Assembly (NCBI RefSeq): GCF_002091675.1
Contig: NZ_BDAE01000002.1
Span: 181,481 to 245,480 of the forward strand
Reading direction: 5' to 3'
Source: Pseudomonas luteola NBRC 103146
GTDB lineage: Bacteria > Pseudomonadota > Gammaproteobacteria > Pseudomonadales > Pseudomonadaceae
Length of the DNA stretch: 64,000 nt
Shown here: positions 17,536-27,728 of the stretch, in pieces
Layout of the letters: every line of letters starts with the position of its first letter
Numbering within the stretch: the stretch's first letter is position 1
Program-made: the position numbers and the translations under genes
Notes under the pieces: generated by a model
The model's input: the letters and a program-made list of their open reading frames with translations, nothing else
What the model was told of the DNA's origin: nothing
Databases searched by the model: none

Positions 17536-18678
17536 TTACTCTTTTGAGGCGACGGGCTGGGTCGTCAGGGCGGCTTGCTTGGGTTCTACGGCTTGGCCGT
17601 CCTTCAGGGCGCTGCCACTGAGAATGACCCGCTCGCCGGCGTTCAGGCCGTCCGTGACGCGCCACTGGTTGCCTTCGAGCGTATCGGCGGAAATCGGGCG
17701 GCTGTGGGCGTGGTTGGTCTCATCGACAACCATGGTATAGGCGCCTTCACGGGTACGCGTCAGGGCCTGCTGGGGAATGAGAACAGCCTGCTTCTCGCTG
17801 GGTTGCTGCAATTCAACCTGTACATACATGCCTGGTAGCAACAGGTGGTCCGGGTTGTCGAAGATGGCGCGCATGGCTACGGTGTCGGTCTTCTCATCCA
17901 CTGCCCAATCGGAGAAGAGCAGGGTGCCGTTCAAAGGGTAGGTCGAGCCATTGCTCAGTCGCAGGCGCAGGATGGGCTTCTCGCGCTTGTCGGCCTGCTG
18001 AAGGCTCTGCCGGAGCGCCAGGGAATCAGCCATGGGCTGGGCAAAATTCACATAAATCGGGTCGATCTGTTCGACTGTAGTTAGCTTGGTGCCTTCATCC
18101 TGACCGACCAGTGCACCCTCCGTGACCTCGGCCCGGCGTGCGCGGCCGGCAATCGGCGAGGTCACGTTGGCATAGGCGAGCTTCAGGCGGGCGCTTTGTA
18201 CCTTGGCTTCGGCTGCCTTCTCGGTAGCCCGTGCCTGCTTCTCGGTAAAGAAATCCTTGCGGTACTGCTGGGCGCTGATGGACTCATCGGCCATCAGCTG
18301 CCTGGAGCGTTTGGCAATGTCTTCAGCGGCATCGGCAGCCGCCCGTGCCTGGGCCAGCTCGGCTTCTGCCGCAGCCAACTCGGCCTTGAGCGGAGCCGGG
18401 TCGATACGAAACAGCAACGTACCGGCTTTGACCTCCTGGCCCTCCTGGTAGGTGCGAGCCTCCACGATACCTTCCACGCGGGCACGGACTTCTGCCGTAC
18501 GATAGGCCTCCATCCGGCCGGTGAGACGCGTGGTCAGCGGCTCCGTCGAGGGCGTAACCGTTGCGATGTCCACCTTCGGGACGGCTGGCGTTTGCGTTTC
18601 GGCTGCCTTTTCGGTGGGTTCACAACCTTGGAGCAACACGGCCAGCGCCAGCAGCGCGCCCTTTACCACATCCTTCAT
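17536..18678 (-). CDS. RND efflux periplasmic adaptor lipoprotein
   Basis: 380 residues. MKDVVKGALLALAVLLQGC is a lipoprotein signal with the lipidated Cys at 19. The membrane-fusion layout is clear: a barrel-sandwich half (VEARTYQEGQEVKAGTLLFRIDP), a long alpha-hairpin rich in Ala and Glu with AQQYRKDFFTEKQA, and the second lipoyl half (ANVTSPIAGRARRAEVTEG). The ATG at 18678 overlaps the stop of the acetyltransferase gene by 4 nt, which argues against the start at 18699. It links the pump to an outer-membrane channel. Confidence 0.94.
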   Translation of the reverse strand: MKDVVKGALLALAVLLQGCEPTEKAAETQTPAVPKVDIATVTPSTEPLTTRLTGRMEAYRTAEVRARVEGIVEARTYQEGQEVKAGTLLFRIDPAPLKAELAAAEAELAQARAAADAAEDIAKRSRQLMADESISAQQYRKDFFTEKQARATEKAAEAKVQSARLKLAYANVTSPIAGRARRAEVTEGALVGQDEGTKLTTVEQIDPIYVNFAQPMADSLALRQSLQQADKREKPILRLRLSNGSTYPLNGTLLFSDWAVDEKTDTVAMRAIFDNPDHLLLPGMYVQVELQQPSEKQAVLIPQQALTRTREGAYTMVVDETNHAHSRPISADTLEGNQWRVTDGLNAGERVILSGSALKDGQAVEPKQAALTTQPVASKE

Positions 18679-19163
18679 GCGCTCACCCGGGCCATGCAAT
18701 AGACATCCACGTAGGCACCGTCACGATAGGCATAGGCGATCTGAGTGCCCTCGTGAACAAAGCCGAATTTTTCATACAGGGCGATAGCCGGCGCGTTATC
18801 CGTGTATACCGTCAGCTCAACACGCTTGAGGTTCATCCAGTTGTCGGCGGCATCGATCAGTGCCGCCATCAGCTGGGTTCCCACGCCTTTACCAGTGTGG
18901 TCATCCCCAACCGCAATGACCAGCTCCGCCACATGAATCCGCCGGCCTTTCATACGGTTGAGCGTTGCAAAGCCCAACACGTTGCCTTGCTGTTCGGCCA
19001 GTACCCGAACGTCTTCAGCGGGGTACTGCTTGATCCAGTCGCTCATGCTCTGAGTGGGTCGGTAGGGTAGGCGCAGCGTACCCCGGCGCGTGCCCGGCTG
19101 GTTCAGAATCGATGCCAAAGCCTCGGCATCGCTCTCGCGGATAGCGCGTAGGGTAATGGTCAT
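18675..19163 (-). CDS. yhhY: YhhY-like GNAT acetyltransferase
   Basis: 162 residues, the length of E. coli YhhY (AaaT). Blocks that agree with that protein as I recall it are IHVAELVIAVGDDHTGKGVG, DAADNWMNLKRVELTVYTDNAPAIALYEKFGF and the end GAYVDVYCMARV. YhhY acetylates amino acids and some toxic analogues. Here it sits 15 nt after the peptide-importer ATPase and overlaps the RND adaptor start by 4 nt, so it may modify imported peptide-like compounds. The precise substrate is not known. Confidence 0.85.
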   Translation of the reverse strand: MTITLRAIRESDAEALASILNQPGTRRGTLRLPYRPTQSMSDWIKQYPAEDVRVLAEQQGNVLGFATLNRMKGRRIHVAELVIAVGDDHTGKGVGTQLMAALIDAADNWMNLKRVELTVYTDNAPAIALYEKFGFVHEGTQIAYAYRDGAYVDVYCMARVSA

Positions 19164-19177
19164 GAGTCCTCCTTGAT

Positions 19178-20794
19178 TCAGGCCCGTTGTCGGTCAACGA
19201 TCTCGCCTGAGCGTTCCAATGGTGCGACCGACGCCGCCAGTAATTCCTGAGTATACGGGTGTTGTGGCGCCTGAAAGATCCGGCAAGCCTCGCCGTGTTC
19301 TACGACCTTGCCATCCTTGGTGACAATCAGATCATGGGCCAATGCTCGAACCACGGCCAGATCATGGCTGATGAACAGATACGTTAGCCCATGAATCGCT
19401 TGCAGGTTACGCAACAGGTCGACAACCTGCTTTTGAACGGTACGATCCAGAGCAGACGTAGGCTCGTCGAGCAATATCAGCTCGGGTTGCAGCACAAGCG
19501 CCCTCGCGATGGCGATACGCTGGCGTTGGCCGCCCGAAAACTCATGAGGATAGCGGTGCCGTGTTTCAGGATCGAGACCTACTTCCTGTAAGACCCGAAT
19601 GATCGCCGATTCCCGCTCTTTGGGTGTGCCGATCTCGTGGATATCCAAACCCTCACGGATGATCTGCTCGACGGACATCCGTGGGCTCAGGCTGCCGAAC
19701 GGGTCCTGAAACACAATCTGCATGTGGCGACGAAGCGGACGCATCTGCCTGGCGTTAAAGGTTTCGATCGCCTGCCCCTGAAAGCGGATGGCGCCCTGGG
19801 CCTGCACCAGTCGCATGATTGCCTGGCCCAAGGTGGACTTGCCTGAGCCGGATTCGCCCACGATGCCCAGGGTACGGCCTTTCTTCAGCTCGAAGCTCAC
19901 ACCATCCACCGCCTTGACATAGTGGCGCTGGCGGCTGAACAACGGTTTGGGCAGCGGAAACCAGACGCGTACATCCTGCGCCTGTATCAGCGAGGCATCG
20001 CTGGTTGTTGCTACCGGCCCGCCGTCGGGTTCGGCATCGATCAGCGTGCGGGTGTAAGTATGCTGCGGTGCAGAAAAAAGGGCCTGACAGTTGTTCTGCT
20101 CGACCACTACGCCATTGCGCATCACACAGACGCGCTGGGCAATTCGCCGGACTAGATTCAGGTCATGGCTGATAAGCAGCAACGACATGCCAAGGCGCGC
20201 CTGGAGGTCCTTCAGGAGTTCGAGGATCTTCTGCTGCACGGTCACGTCCAGGGCTGTGGTGGGCTCGTCGGCGATCAGTAATTCCGGCTCGTTGGCCAGC
20301 GCCATGGCGATCATCACCCGCTGGCGCTGGCCACCCGAGAGCTGATGCGGGTAGGCCTTGAGCCGCTTGAGCGGTTCGCGTATGCCGACCAGTTCCAATA
20401 ATTCGATCACTCGTGCACGCGCGTGCTTGCCGCCCAAGCCCTTGTGCAACGCCAATACTTCGCTGATCTGCCGCTCCACAGTATGCAGCGGATTGAGGGA
20501 TGTCATGGGTTCCTGAAAGATCATGGCGATACGGTTGCCGCGCAGGATGCGCAGACGCTTTTCGTCTGCGGTCACGAGGTTTTCACCGTTGTAGCAGATG
20601 CTGCCGGAGGTTGTGGTGATGGACGCAGGCAGCAGGCGCAGGATCGAGTGGGCCGTAACGGATTTGCCCGAGCCGGATTCGCCCACCAACGCCAAGCATT
20701 CGCCACGGCGAATATCCAGGTCGATACCGTGTACGACTTCCTGGCCGGAAAAGGCCACTCTCAGATCGCGGATTTCAATCAGATTCTCGGTCAT
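19178..20794 (-). CDS. yejF: YejF-like peptide ABC transporter ATPase (two fused nucleotide-binding domains)
   Basis: 538 residues with two complete ATPase domains. The first has GESGSGKSVTAH, LSGGQRQR and LIADEPTTALD; the second, from about residue 270, has GESGSGKSTLG, FSGGQRQR and [11 protein letters not shown]. Each is followed by an oligopeptide-transporter C-terminal element (PQHPYTQELL in the second). Its ATG at 20794 overlaps the yejE stop by one base (TGATG). It powers YejBE. Confidence 0.94.
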   Translation of the reverse strand: MTENLIEIRDLRVAFSGQEVVHGIDLDIRRGECLALVGESGSGKSVTAHSILRLLPASITTTSGSICYNGENLVTADEKRLRILRGNRIAMIFQEPMTSLNPLHTVERQISEVLALHKGLGGKHARARVIELLELVGIREPLKRLKAYPHQLSGGQRQRVMIAMALANEPELLIADEPTTALDVTVQQKILELLKDLQARLGMSLLLISHDLNLVRRIAQRVCVMRNGVVVEQNNCQALFSAPQHTYTRTLIDAEPDGGPVATTSDASLIQAQDVRVWFPLPKPLFSRQRHYVKAVDGVSFELKKGRTLGIVGESGSGKSTLGQAIMRLVQAQGAIRFQGQAIETFNARQMRPLRRHMQIVFQDPFGSLSPRMSVEQIIREGLDIHEIGTPKERESAIIRVLQEVGLDPETRHRYPHEFSGGQRQRIAIARALVLQPELILLDEPTSALDRTVQKQVVDLLRNLQAIHGLTYLFISHDLAVVRALAHDLIVTKDGKVVEHGEACRIFQAPQHPYTQELLAASVAPLERSGEIVDRQRA

Positions 20795-21819
20795 CACACG
20801 GCCCTCGGGTCGAATGCATCACGGAAGGCTTCGCCAATAAAAACCAGCAGGCTCAAGATCAGGGCGAGGGCGAAAAAAGCGGTCATCGCCAGCCAGGGTG
20901 CTTGCAGGTTCTGCTTGCCTTCGTTGGCCAGCTCCCCTAGCGACGCGGTGCCGATCGGCAGGCCAAAGCCCAGGAAGTCCAAGGCGGTCAGCGTTGTAAT
21001 GGCCCCGGTAATGATGAAGGGAACGTACGTAAGCGTGGAGGTCATCGCGTTAGGCAGGATATGCCGCCACATGACCTTGCGATCAGACAGCCCCAGCGCC
21101 CGTGCCGCTTTAACGTACTCCAGACTGCGCCCGCGCAGGAATTCGGCCCGAACCACGTCTACCAGCGCCAGCCAGGAAAAGAGCGCCATGATGCCCAGCA
21201 GCCACCAGAAGTTGGGTTCCACGAAGCCGGACAGGATGATCAGCAGATACAGGACCGGCAGGCCTGACCAGATTTCGATAAAGCGCTGCCCCAGCAGGTC
21301 TACCCAGCCCCCGTGATAGCCCTGCAAGGCGCCTGCGGTGATCCCGATCACAGCGCTGACAGCCGTTAGTGCCAAGGCAAACAGGATGGAGATGCGTGCG
21401 CCGAAAATTACTCGTGCCAGCACATCACGGGCCTGACTGTCGGTGCCCAGCCAGTTTGTTTCCGACGGCGCACTGGGCGCCGGGACGGAGAGGTCATAGT
21501 TTACCGTATCGTCACTGAACGGAATGGGAGGAAAGACCATCCAGCCGCCCTGGTCCCCTATCAGTTTCTGTACGTATTCGCTGCGGTAGTCTGGTTGGAA
21601 CGGTAACTGGCCACCAAACTCGGTTTCGGTATAACGCTTGAATATCGGGAAATATAGCGAGCCGTGGTAGCCCACCACCAAGGGTTTGTCGTTGGCAATG
21701 AGTTCGCCACACAGGCAAGTCACCAGCAATGCGCAGAATATCCAGAGCGACCACCAGCCGCGACGGTTGGCCCTGAAGCGGGCAAAGCGGCGTTGGCTCA
21801 AGGGAGATAGTGTCAGCAT
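20794..21819 (-). CDS. yejE: YejE-like peptide ABC transporter permease
   Basis: 341 residues. The N-terminal LSPLSQRRFARFRANRRGWWSLWIF is characteristic of YejE. A long periplasmic insertion precedes the permease core with the EAA loop YVKAARALGLSDRKVMWRHILPNA. It forms the inner-membrane channel with YejB. The start at 21819 shares one base with the yejB stop. Confidence 0.94.
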   Translation of the reverse strand: MLTLSPLSQRRFARFRANRRGWWSLWIFCALLVTCLCGELIANDKPLVVGYHGSLYFPIFKRYTETEFGGQLPFQPDYRSEYVQKLIGDQGGWMVFPPIPFSDDTVNYDLSVPAPSAPSETNWLGTDSQARDVLARVIFGARISILFALALTAVSAVIGITAGALQGYHGGWVDLLGQRFIEIWSGLPVLYLLIILSGFVEPNFWWLLGIMALFSWLALVDVVRAEFLRGRSLEYVKAARALGLSDRKVMWRHILPNAMTSTLTYVPFIITGAITTLTALDFLGFGLPIGTASLGELANEGKQNLQAPWLAMTAFFALALILSLLVFIGEAFRDAFDPRAV

Positions 21820-22892
21820 CAGGCGTTCCTCGCCGAAAAGTCGATGCGGGGATCGACCAGGGTGTAGGAGATGTCCCCGGCCAGTTTGATCAGCAGGCCA
21901 AACAGCGTGAAGATGAACAGCGAGCCGAACACCAGCGGATAGTCACGGTAGAGCGCCGCCTCGTAGCTCATGCGACCCAGTCCGTCGAGCGAAAAGATCA
22001 CCTCGATCAGCAGGGAGCCGGCAAAGAACACCTCGATCAGTGCCTGGGGAATACCGGCAATGACCAGCAGCATGGCATTGCGAAATACATGCTTGTACAG
22101 CACGCCGCGCTCAGTAAGCCCTTTAGCCCGCGCCGTGACAACATACTGGCGGCTGATTTCGTTCAGAAAGCTGTTCTTGGTCAAAATGGTCAGGGTAGCG
22201 AACCCGCCGATGACCAGCGCCGAAACAGGCAGCACTAGATGCCAGAAATAGTCCACTACCTTGCCCGCGAGGCTGAGCTGGTCAAAGTTCTCCGAGGTAA
22301 GCCCTACGGCGGGAAACAGACTGAAATAACTCCCACCGGCAAACACCACGATCAGGAACATGGCGAACAGAAAGGCCGGCAAGGCATAACCCACGATGAT
22401 GGCGGTGCTGGTCCAGATATCGAATGCGCTGCCATGGCGGATCGCCTTGCGTATCCCGAGCGGAATCGAGATCAGGTAAGTGATCAGTGTGGCCCAGAAG
22501 CCAAGTGAAAGGGAGACCGGCAGCTTTTCCAGAATCAGGTTCGTTACCTTGGCACCACGGAAAAAGCTGTTACCAAAATCCAGGTGCGCGTAGTTCCTGA
22601 TCATCAGCCAAAGGCGCTCAAGCGGTGGCTTGTCGAAGCCGTACTGCCGCTCGATTTCCTTGATCAGCTCAGGGTCCAAGCCTCTGCTACCCCGTGAGCC
22701 GGATGAGGCTCCGGCCGCCCCATCATGGCTGCCTCCTGCGATACCGCCCTGGTTGCCCATGCCTTGCAGGCGAGCAATGGCCTGATCCACCGGGCCGCCA
22801 GGGGCCGCCTGGATAATGACAAAGTTGACGATCAGGATGACCAGAAGCGTAGGCACAATGAACAGCAGGCGTCTGAGAATATAGGCTGCCAT
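21819..22892 (-). CDS. yejB: YejB-like peptide ABC transporter permease
   Basis: 357 residues. [20 protein letters not shown] opens the first helix; [17 protein letters not shown] and the EAA loop [24 protein letters not shown] are family blocks. A stretch of Gly, Ser and Ala (about residues 52-68) interrupts the first periplasmic loop. The ATG at 22892 overlaps the yejA stop (TGATG) and has GGGAGA upstream, so the longer frame to 22958 is rejected. Confidence 0.93.
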   Translation of the reverse strand: MAAYILRRLLFIVPTLLVILIVNFVIIQAAPGGPVDQAIARLQGMGNQGGIAGGSHDGAAGASSGSRGSRGLDPELIKEIERQYGFDKPPLERLWLMIRNYAHLDFGNSFFRGAKVTNLILEKLPVSLSLGFWATLITYLISIPLGIRKAIRHGSAFDIWTSTAIIVGYALPAFLFAMFLIVVFAGGSYFSLFPAVGLTSENFDQLSLAGKVVDYFWHLVLPVSALVIGGFATLTILTKNSFLNEISRQYVVTARAKGLTERGVLYKHVFRNAMLLVIAGIPQALIEVFFAGSLLIEVIFSLDGLGRMSYEAALYRDYPLVFGSLFIFTLFGLLIKLAGDISYTLVDPRIDFSARNA

Positions 22893-24766
22893 CAGGGTTT
22901 CTCCCGTAGCCGTGCGGCCATCTGCTCGTGGGTGAGCGGGGTTGGGCTGACTTCCCACCAGGTATCGAGCCCCTCTTCATAGGCGGGCGCGATACGAGGC
23001 CGGCCGAAACGGTTGCGGAATACGCTGGGCTCGCCGTCCGAGTAGTAATGCGGAATCATGTAATAACCCCATTGCAGAACCCGATCGAGCGCGCGGGCGT
23101 AATGCACCATCTCATCCCGGCTTCTGGCATTGGCCACGCCTTCGATAAGCCGATCGACGACTGGATTCTTCAGGTTCATGGCGTTGGAGCTACCCACCCG
23201 GTTGGCACTGTCGGAGCCGTAATAATCAAAGAGTTCTCGCCCTGGCGATGCGCTGGGATCGCCACCCCGGGGAAAGCCGGTCACGATCATGTCGTAGTCA
23301 CGGCTGTTGGTGCGGTTGATGTACTGCGCTGTGTCCACATTACGAATATTCAACCCGATGCCTATCTGGGCCAGCGTCCGCTTGAAGGGCAGCACCATTC
23401 GATCAAAACCGGATTGCCCGCTGAGAAAGGTAAAGATCAGGGGATCGCCATTGGCGTTGACGAGCTGGTCACCCTTGGGATGCCAACCGGCCTCCTCAAG
23501 CAGGTGCAGTGCTTCGAGTTGCTTGTCTCGGATAAAGCCCGAGCCATCGGTTTTGGGCGCCTGGAACACCTGGGTGAATACCTCATCCGGGATCTGGCCC
23601 CGGAAAGGTTCAAGAATACTCAGCTCCTGTGCGTCCGGTAGCTGTGTGGCAGCGATTTCGGTCTTGGGAAAGTAGCTCTGCTGGCGTTTATAGAAGCTGC
23701 GCATGAGCTGCTTGTTGGTCCACTCAAAATCCCAGAGCATGGCAATGGCCTCTCGGACGCGGCGATCCTGAAAGAAGGGGTTGTCCAGGTTGAAGACAAA
23801 GCCTTGAGCGCGGACGGGCTTTCCTGTCGCCAGGATGTCTCGCTGCAAGCGCCCATCGCGCAGGGCGGGGCTGTCGTAGCGGATGGTATAGCCTGTGGCG
23901 GAGTACTCGCGGTTGTAGTCGTACGCGCCGGCCAGCAGGAGCTCGCGGGCGACATCGGTGTCGGCAAAGAAGTCGACGGTGAGCATGTCGAAATTGTACA
24001 GCCCTCGCGTCACCGGCAGATCCTTTGCCCACCAGTCCTTGACGCGCTCGAATGCGACGGTACGGCCCGGATCGACGTGCGAGACCTTGTAAGGTCCGCT
24101 CCCCAGCGGCGGCTCAAAGCCGTTACCGTTGGCAAAGTCCCGGTCTTTCCACCAGTGCGCTGGCAGGATGTGCATGGACGCTAGATCCAGCGCCAGACTG
24201 CGGTTTTCGTTCGTCTTGAAGGTAAACAGGATCTGCCGATCATTTTCGACGGTGACGTCTTTTACATCACCGTATAGCTGCCGAAAGCTCAGGCTCGCCT
24301 TGGTCATCAAGGTCTCGAAAGTGAAGCGAACATCCTCAGCCAGAACGGGCATACCGTCATGAAAGCGTGCCTTGGGGTTGAGAAAGAAGCGTACCCAACG
24401 GTTGTCCGGGTCGCGCTCCATCTGTTCGGCAATCAGGCCATACACCGTATAGGGCTCGTCCAGCGAGCGATAGGCCAGCGGCTCGTAGACCCAGGCATTG
24501 ATCTGGTCGACGCCAGTGCCCTTGTCTAGATAGGGCAGCAGGAAGTTGAAACGGTCGATCGATTTGGCCGAGCGCCTGAGCGAACCTCCTTTAGGCGCGT
24601 CGGGATTCACATAGTCGAAATGCTCAAAGCCTTCGGGATACTTGGGCGGATCGCCATAGACCGTCATGTAACTGTGTGGCGTGGCCAATAACGCCGATGA
24701 AACGAGGCAGGAAACAAGCAGTACCATTAAGCGGCTGTACGTGTGAATCGACCCTGTTGAAAACAC
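22892..24766 (-). CDS. yejA: YejA-like periplasmic oligopeptide-binding protein
   Basis: 624 residues. A signal peptide ([15 protein letters not shown] region) is followed by [28 protein letters not shown], the start typical of YejA, and a family 5 solute-binding fold to the end. E. coli YejABEF imports microcin C, and Pseudomonas NppA1A2BCD imports peptidyl-nucleoside antibiotics; this single receptor should bind peptides of that kind. The start is a GTG at 24766 with AAGGAG 8 nt upstream. Confidence 0.92.
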   Translation of the reverse strand: MFSTGSIHTYSRLMVLLVSCLVSSALLATPHSYMTVYGDPPKYPEGFEHFDYVNPDAPKGGSLRRSAKSIDRFNFLLPYLDKGTGVDQINAWVYEPLAYRSLDEPYTVYGLIAEQMERDPDNRWVRFFLNPKARFHDGMPVLAEDVRFTFETLMTKASLSFRQLYGDVKDVTVENDRQILFTFKTNENRSLALDLASMHILPAHWWKDRDFANGNGFEPPLGSGPYKVSHVDPGRTVAFERVKDWWAKDLPVTRGLYNFDMLTVDFFADTDVARELLLAGAYDYNREYSATGYTIRYDSPALRDGRLQRDILATGKPVRAQGFVFNLDNPFFQDRRVREAIAMLWDFEWTNKQLMRSFYKRQQSYFPKTEIAATQLPDAQELSILEPFRGQIPDEVFTQVFQAPKTDGSGFIRDKQLEALHLLEEAGWHPKGDQLVNANGDPLIFTFLSGQSGFDRMVLPFKRTLAQIGIGLNIRNVDTAQYINRTNSRDYDMIVTGFPRGGDPSASPGRELFDYYGSDSANRVGSSNAMNLKNPVVDRLIEGVANARSRDEMVHYARALDRVLQWGYYMIPHYYSDGEPSVFRNRFGRPRIAPAYEEGLDTWWEVSPTPLTHEQMAARLREKP

Positions 24767-24881
24767 CGCTTCACTCCTTATGAACGATACGCGTTGACGC
24801 TCGGTTCAGTCTGTCCAGACCTGAATCACTAGATGCCCGCAACACTCGAACCCGGCAACTGACGCTGCCGGGTTCGACCTC

Positions 24882-27566
24882 TCACATAAACTTGTAATCA
24901 AAGCCTACGCGCAGATAACGGCCCATGGGGTCGTACTGGGAGATGTCGTAGTAGTAGTTACTGCCCAGAGCAGGGTCATACGGTGGCTTCTTGTTGGCAA
25001 TGTTTTCCAGGGAAGCCCGTAATGTAAGGTTCTTGAACCCCCTATAGCTGACCGATGCATCGAACTGGCTATAGCTGCTGATCTTGTCCTTGCCCTCAGT
25101 GGCCAGGGAGTCCAGGTAGGACTGGTGATAGCTGCCCGTGTAGAGCCAGCTCAAGCGTGTGCTCCAGTCACTGTAGTTCCAGGTCAGCCCGGTATTGGCT
25201 TTCCAGCGCGGCATGGCTGCCCAGTAATTGCCACCTGCCACGTTGATCAAGGAAGCGCCTGGATACTCCGGATAGCGATAATCCTTCAAATAGGTCCAGT
25301 CGCTGGTCAATATGAAGTCGCCAAAGCCATCAGTAGGCAGGCGCTGCGCCAAGGTCAGCTCATAGCCGGAAGTCTTCAGGTGACCCAGGTTCTCGTACCG
25401 TGTGATCACGCGAGTTAGGTGGCCATCCTCATCACGAATGACTTGGCCGGGATAGCTGTCCTGATTCTCGATTACATAGTTCGCCGAGACGGCATCAATA
25501 TAGTTCTCGATGTCGATGTGGTAGTAATCAAGTCCGATGGTGGTGAGCGGTGTGGGTGCAAATACAACGCCCAGGCTGATGTTCTTGGTGCGCTCAGGCT
25601 TGAGCTCCGGGTTCGACTCCTGAAAGCGGTTTATGTTGAAGTTCTGGCCTGGGCGAAGCGGATCATAAGGGTCCGTTGCGGTGATATAGGAAACAGAGGC
25701 GCTGTCGGCGTTTTCCGGTATGGTCGGCGCGCGGAAACCACGGCTCCAGGAGCCTCGGAACGTGACACGATCTTCTGGCTGCCAGCGAAAGCCAAACTTA
25801 GGTGAGAAGGCCTTGCCAAAATCGCTGTACCAGTCCGCACGGCCCGAGGCATTCAGCTCCAGGCTGTCGAGTACCGGGATGGTGGACTCGGCGAAAAGCG
25901 CCTTGACGACGCGATTACCCGAAAATGAATTCAGCCCCGAGTTCATGACCTCTCCCGAAAGGATTTCATCAGCGGCCGGTGTATTCATCGACTCTGAACG
26001 GATTTCGCCGCCTAATGCCAGCCCGATAGGGCCGCTCGGCAACTCATACAGATCGGAGTTGGAAAACGTAAAGTTGGCAGCCTTGGTCTTCGTATGGCCG
26101 ATGCGGGTGCTATTGATCAGCAGCCCACGCGCCGCATCGGGGGTAAGCTCGGGATTGTTGAAGTTGTACGTCCCATTATTGAGCGCATCCTGCAAGGCTG
26201 AGTAGCCCAGCGTTTTGCTGTTGTTCTCAACGCGGTTTCCCGCGTATGACAGGTTGGCGTTCCAGTCCCAGGCCGTATCGGCAATCGTTCCCCTGAAGCC
26301 GGTCATGACGCGGTAGGAATCCTCGTCGATCTTGGATGTGCGGCCACCGGGCTGCAGGAAGGAGGTGCTGAACGGCGTATCAGCTCCGAACGGGTTGTAG
26401 GGGTTACCGGCAGGCAGAATATTGGGAACGCGCTCGACCTCGCCAGCTGCGTTATAGTGGTAGCTGCTGCTTGAGAAGGCGGCTGGCGCATAGCTCTGCC
26501 ACGTATGGGTCTGGCTGTAGAGCACCTCACCGTATCCTTCGAGGTTATCGCTGAAGCGGAACGTGCCGCGAGCATAGCTGTTGTAACGCTCAGTTTTGGG
26601 AATAACCGTCATCCAGGGCTGGATGTTATAGCCACAGACGTTGCTGGAGTAGGGTAGCCCGAAGCTGGAGTAGGGCATCAGTTGCGAGCCTGCCGGGCAT
26701 GTCGTGGAGTACGGCTCTTGCCCCGAAGGCCGCCAGACGTTAGTTGTTCCCCAGCCGGTGTATCCGGCAAAGCCAGGCTTGGTGTAGTTGCCGCTGGCCA
26801 GATAATCCCGGTCGCTGGCCATGACCATGTCACGCTGATAGGCATCCAGACCAAACGAGATATTGAAGCGGTCCTCGTCCAGATTGCCGATACCGCCCGT
26901 GAGATAACCACTCTTTTGATCGCCGCCGCCATCATCGCTCCAGCCGCGATCGGCGCCAAATGTAATGCCTTCGTCCTTCTGCTTGAGAATGATGTTGACG
27001 ACGCCGGCGACCGCATCGGACCCGTAAACGGAAGATGCACCATCCTTGAGGACTTCAATGCGATCCACAGCTGACATTGGAATGGTGTTGATGTCGGCAA
27101 AAACGTCCGACAGGTTTTGTGCAAAGGCGTAATTGGGCAGACGCTGGCCGTTTACCAGGACCAGGGTGTATTTTTGGCTCAGATTGCGCAGCGCAATACC
27201 GGCTGCACCAGGTGCAAAACTGTTGCTGAAACTCTCGTTGTAGCTCTGCCCGCCATTGGCGGCGAGGTCCTTGAGGAAGTCGGCTACGGTCGCCCTGCCG
27301 GACTCGCGTATCTCTTCGGCACTGATGACCTGCACCGGGTCCGCCTTGGCACTGTCCGAGCCACGGATATTCGAGCCGGTGACCGTCACGTTGTTGAGGC
27401 GTGTTTCCGCGCGTGCTTCGGTGACATTGCTTTCATCCGTGGCTTCCGGTGTCTGTGCATAAACAGTGGATGCAAGGCCGCCCAGGGCTAACAGAATGGC
27501 AGGAAGCGGACGGTTGATGGCGCAGGCAAGCGGCTGTTCAGAAAAGCGTGGAGCGGACTTCAACAT
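24882..27566 (-). CDS. TonB-dependent outer-membrane receptor (1)
   Basis: 894 residues. A signal peptide ending in VYAQ precedes NNVTVTGSNIRG (TonB-box-like region), a plug domain with VLVNGQRLPNYAFA and VLKDGASSVYGSDAVAGVVNI, and a 22-strand barrel ending in YLRVGFDYKFM with terminal hydrophobic residues. This type (large, with a short TonB box and no siderophore-specific marks) is often used for carbohydrates or peptides in Xanthomonas and Caulobacter. The ATG at 27566 has AAAAGGA upstream. Its place between tonB-exbBD and yejABEF suggests a shared substrate. Confidence 0.93.
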   Translation of the reverse strand: MLKSAPRFSEQPLACAINRPLPAILLALGGLASTVYAQTPEATDESNVTEARAETRLNNVTVTGSNIRGSDSAKADPVQVISAEEIRESGRATVADFLKDLAANGGQSYNESFSNSFAPGAAGIALRNLSQKYTLVLVNGQRLPNYAFAQNLSDVFADINTIPMSAVDRIEVLKDGASSVYGSDAVAGVVNIILKQKDEGITFGADRGWSDDGGGDQKSGYLTGGIGNLDEDRFNISFGLDAYQRDMVMASDRDYLASGNYTKPGFAGYTGWGTTNVWRPSGQEPYSTTCPAGSQLMPYSSFGLPYSSNVCGYNIQPWMTVIPKTERYNSYARGTFRFSDNLEGYGEVLYSQTHTWQSYAPAAFSSSSYHYNAAGEVERVPNILPAGNPYNPFGADTPFSTSFLQPGGRTSKIDEDSYRVMTGFRGTIADTAWDWNANLSYAGNRVENNSKTLGYSALQDALNNGTYNFNNPELTPDAARGLLINSTRIGHTKTKAANFTFSNSDLYELPSGPIGLALGGEIRSESMNTPAADEILSGEVMNSGLNSFSGNRVVKALFAESTIPVLDSLELNASGRADWYSDFGKAFSPKFGFRWQPEDRVTFRGSWSRGFRAPTIPENADSASVSYITATDPYDPLRPGQNFNINRFQESNPELKPERTKNISLGVVFAPTPLTTIGLDYYHIDIENYIDAVSANYVIENQDSYPGQVIRDEDGHLTRVITRYENLGHLKTSGYELTLAQRLPTDGFGDFILTSDWTYLKDYRYPEYPGASLINVAGGNYWAAMPRWKANTGLTWNYSDWSTRLSWLYTGSYHQSYLDSLATEGKDKISSYSQFDASVSYRGFKNLTLRASLENIANKKPPYDPALGSNYYYDISQYDPMGRYLRVGFDYKFM

Positions 27567-27728
27567 GATCAATTCCTTTTAAGGTAGCTGATATCGGCGA
27601 GGCCTCAGAGGGCTCGACGAACACCCGATCTGATCAGTGCGTCTGTAGCGGCTGTACAGGCGCTGTTATTCAATTCAACAGTGATACCGGTCTTACCCAG
27701 CCGAAAGGCCGGGCGTAGGCAAAAGGGG

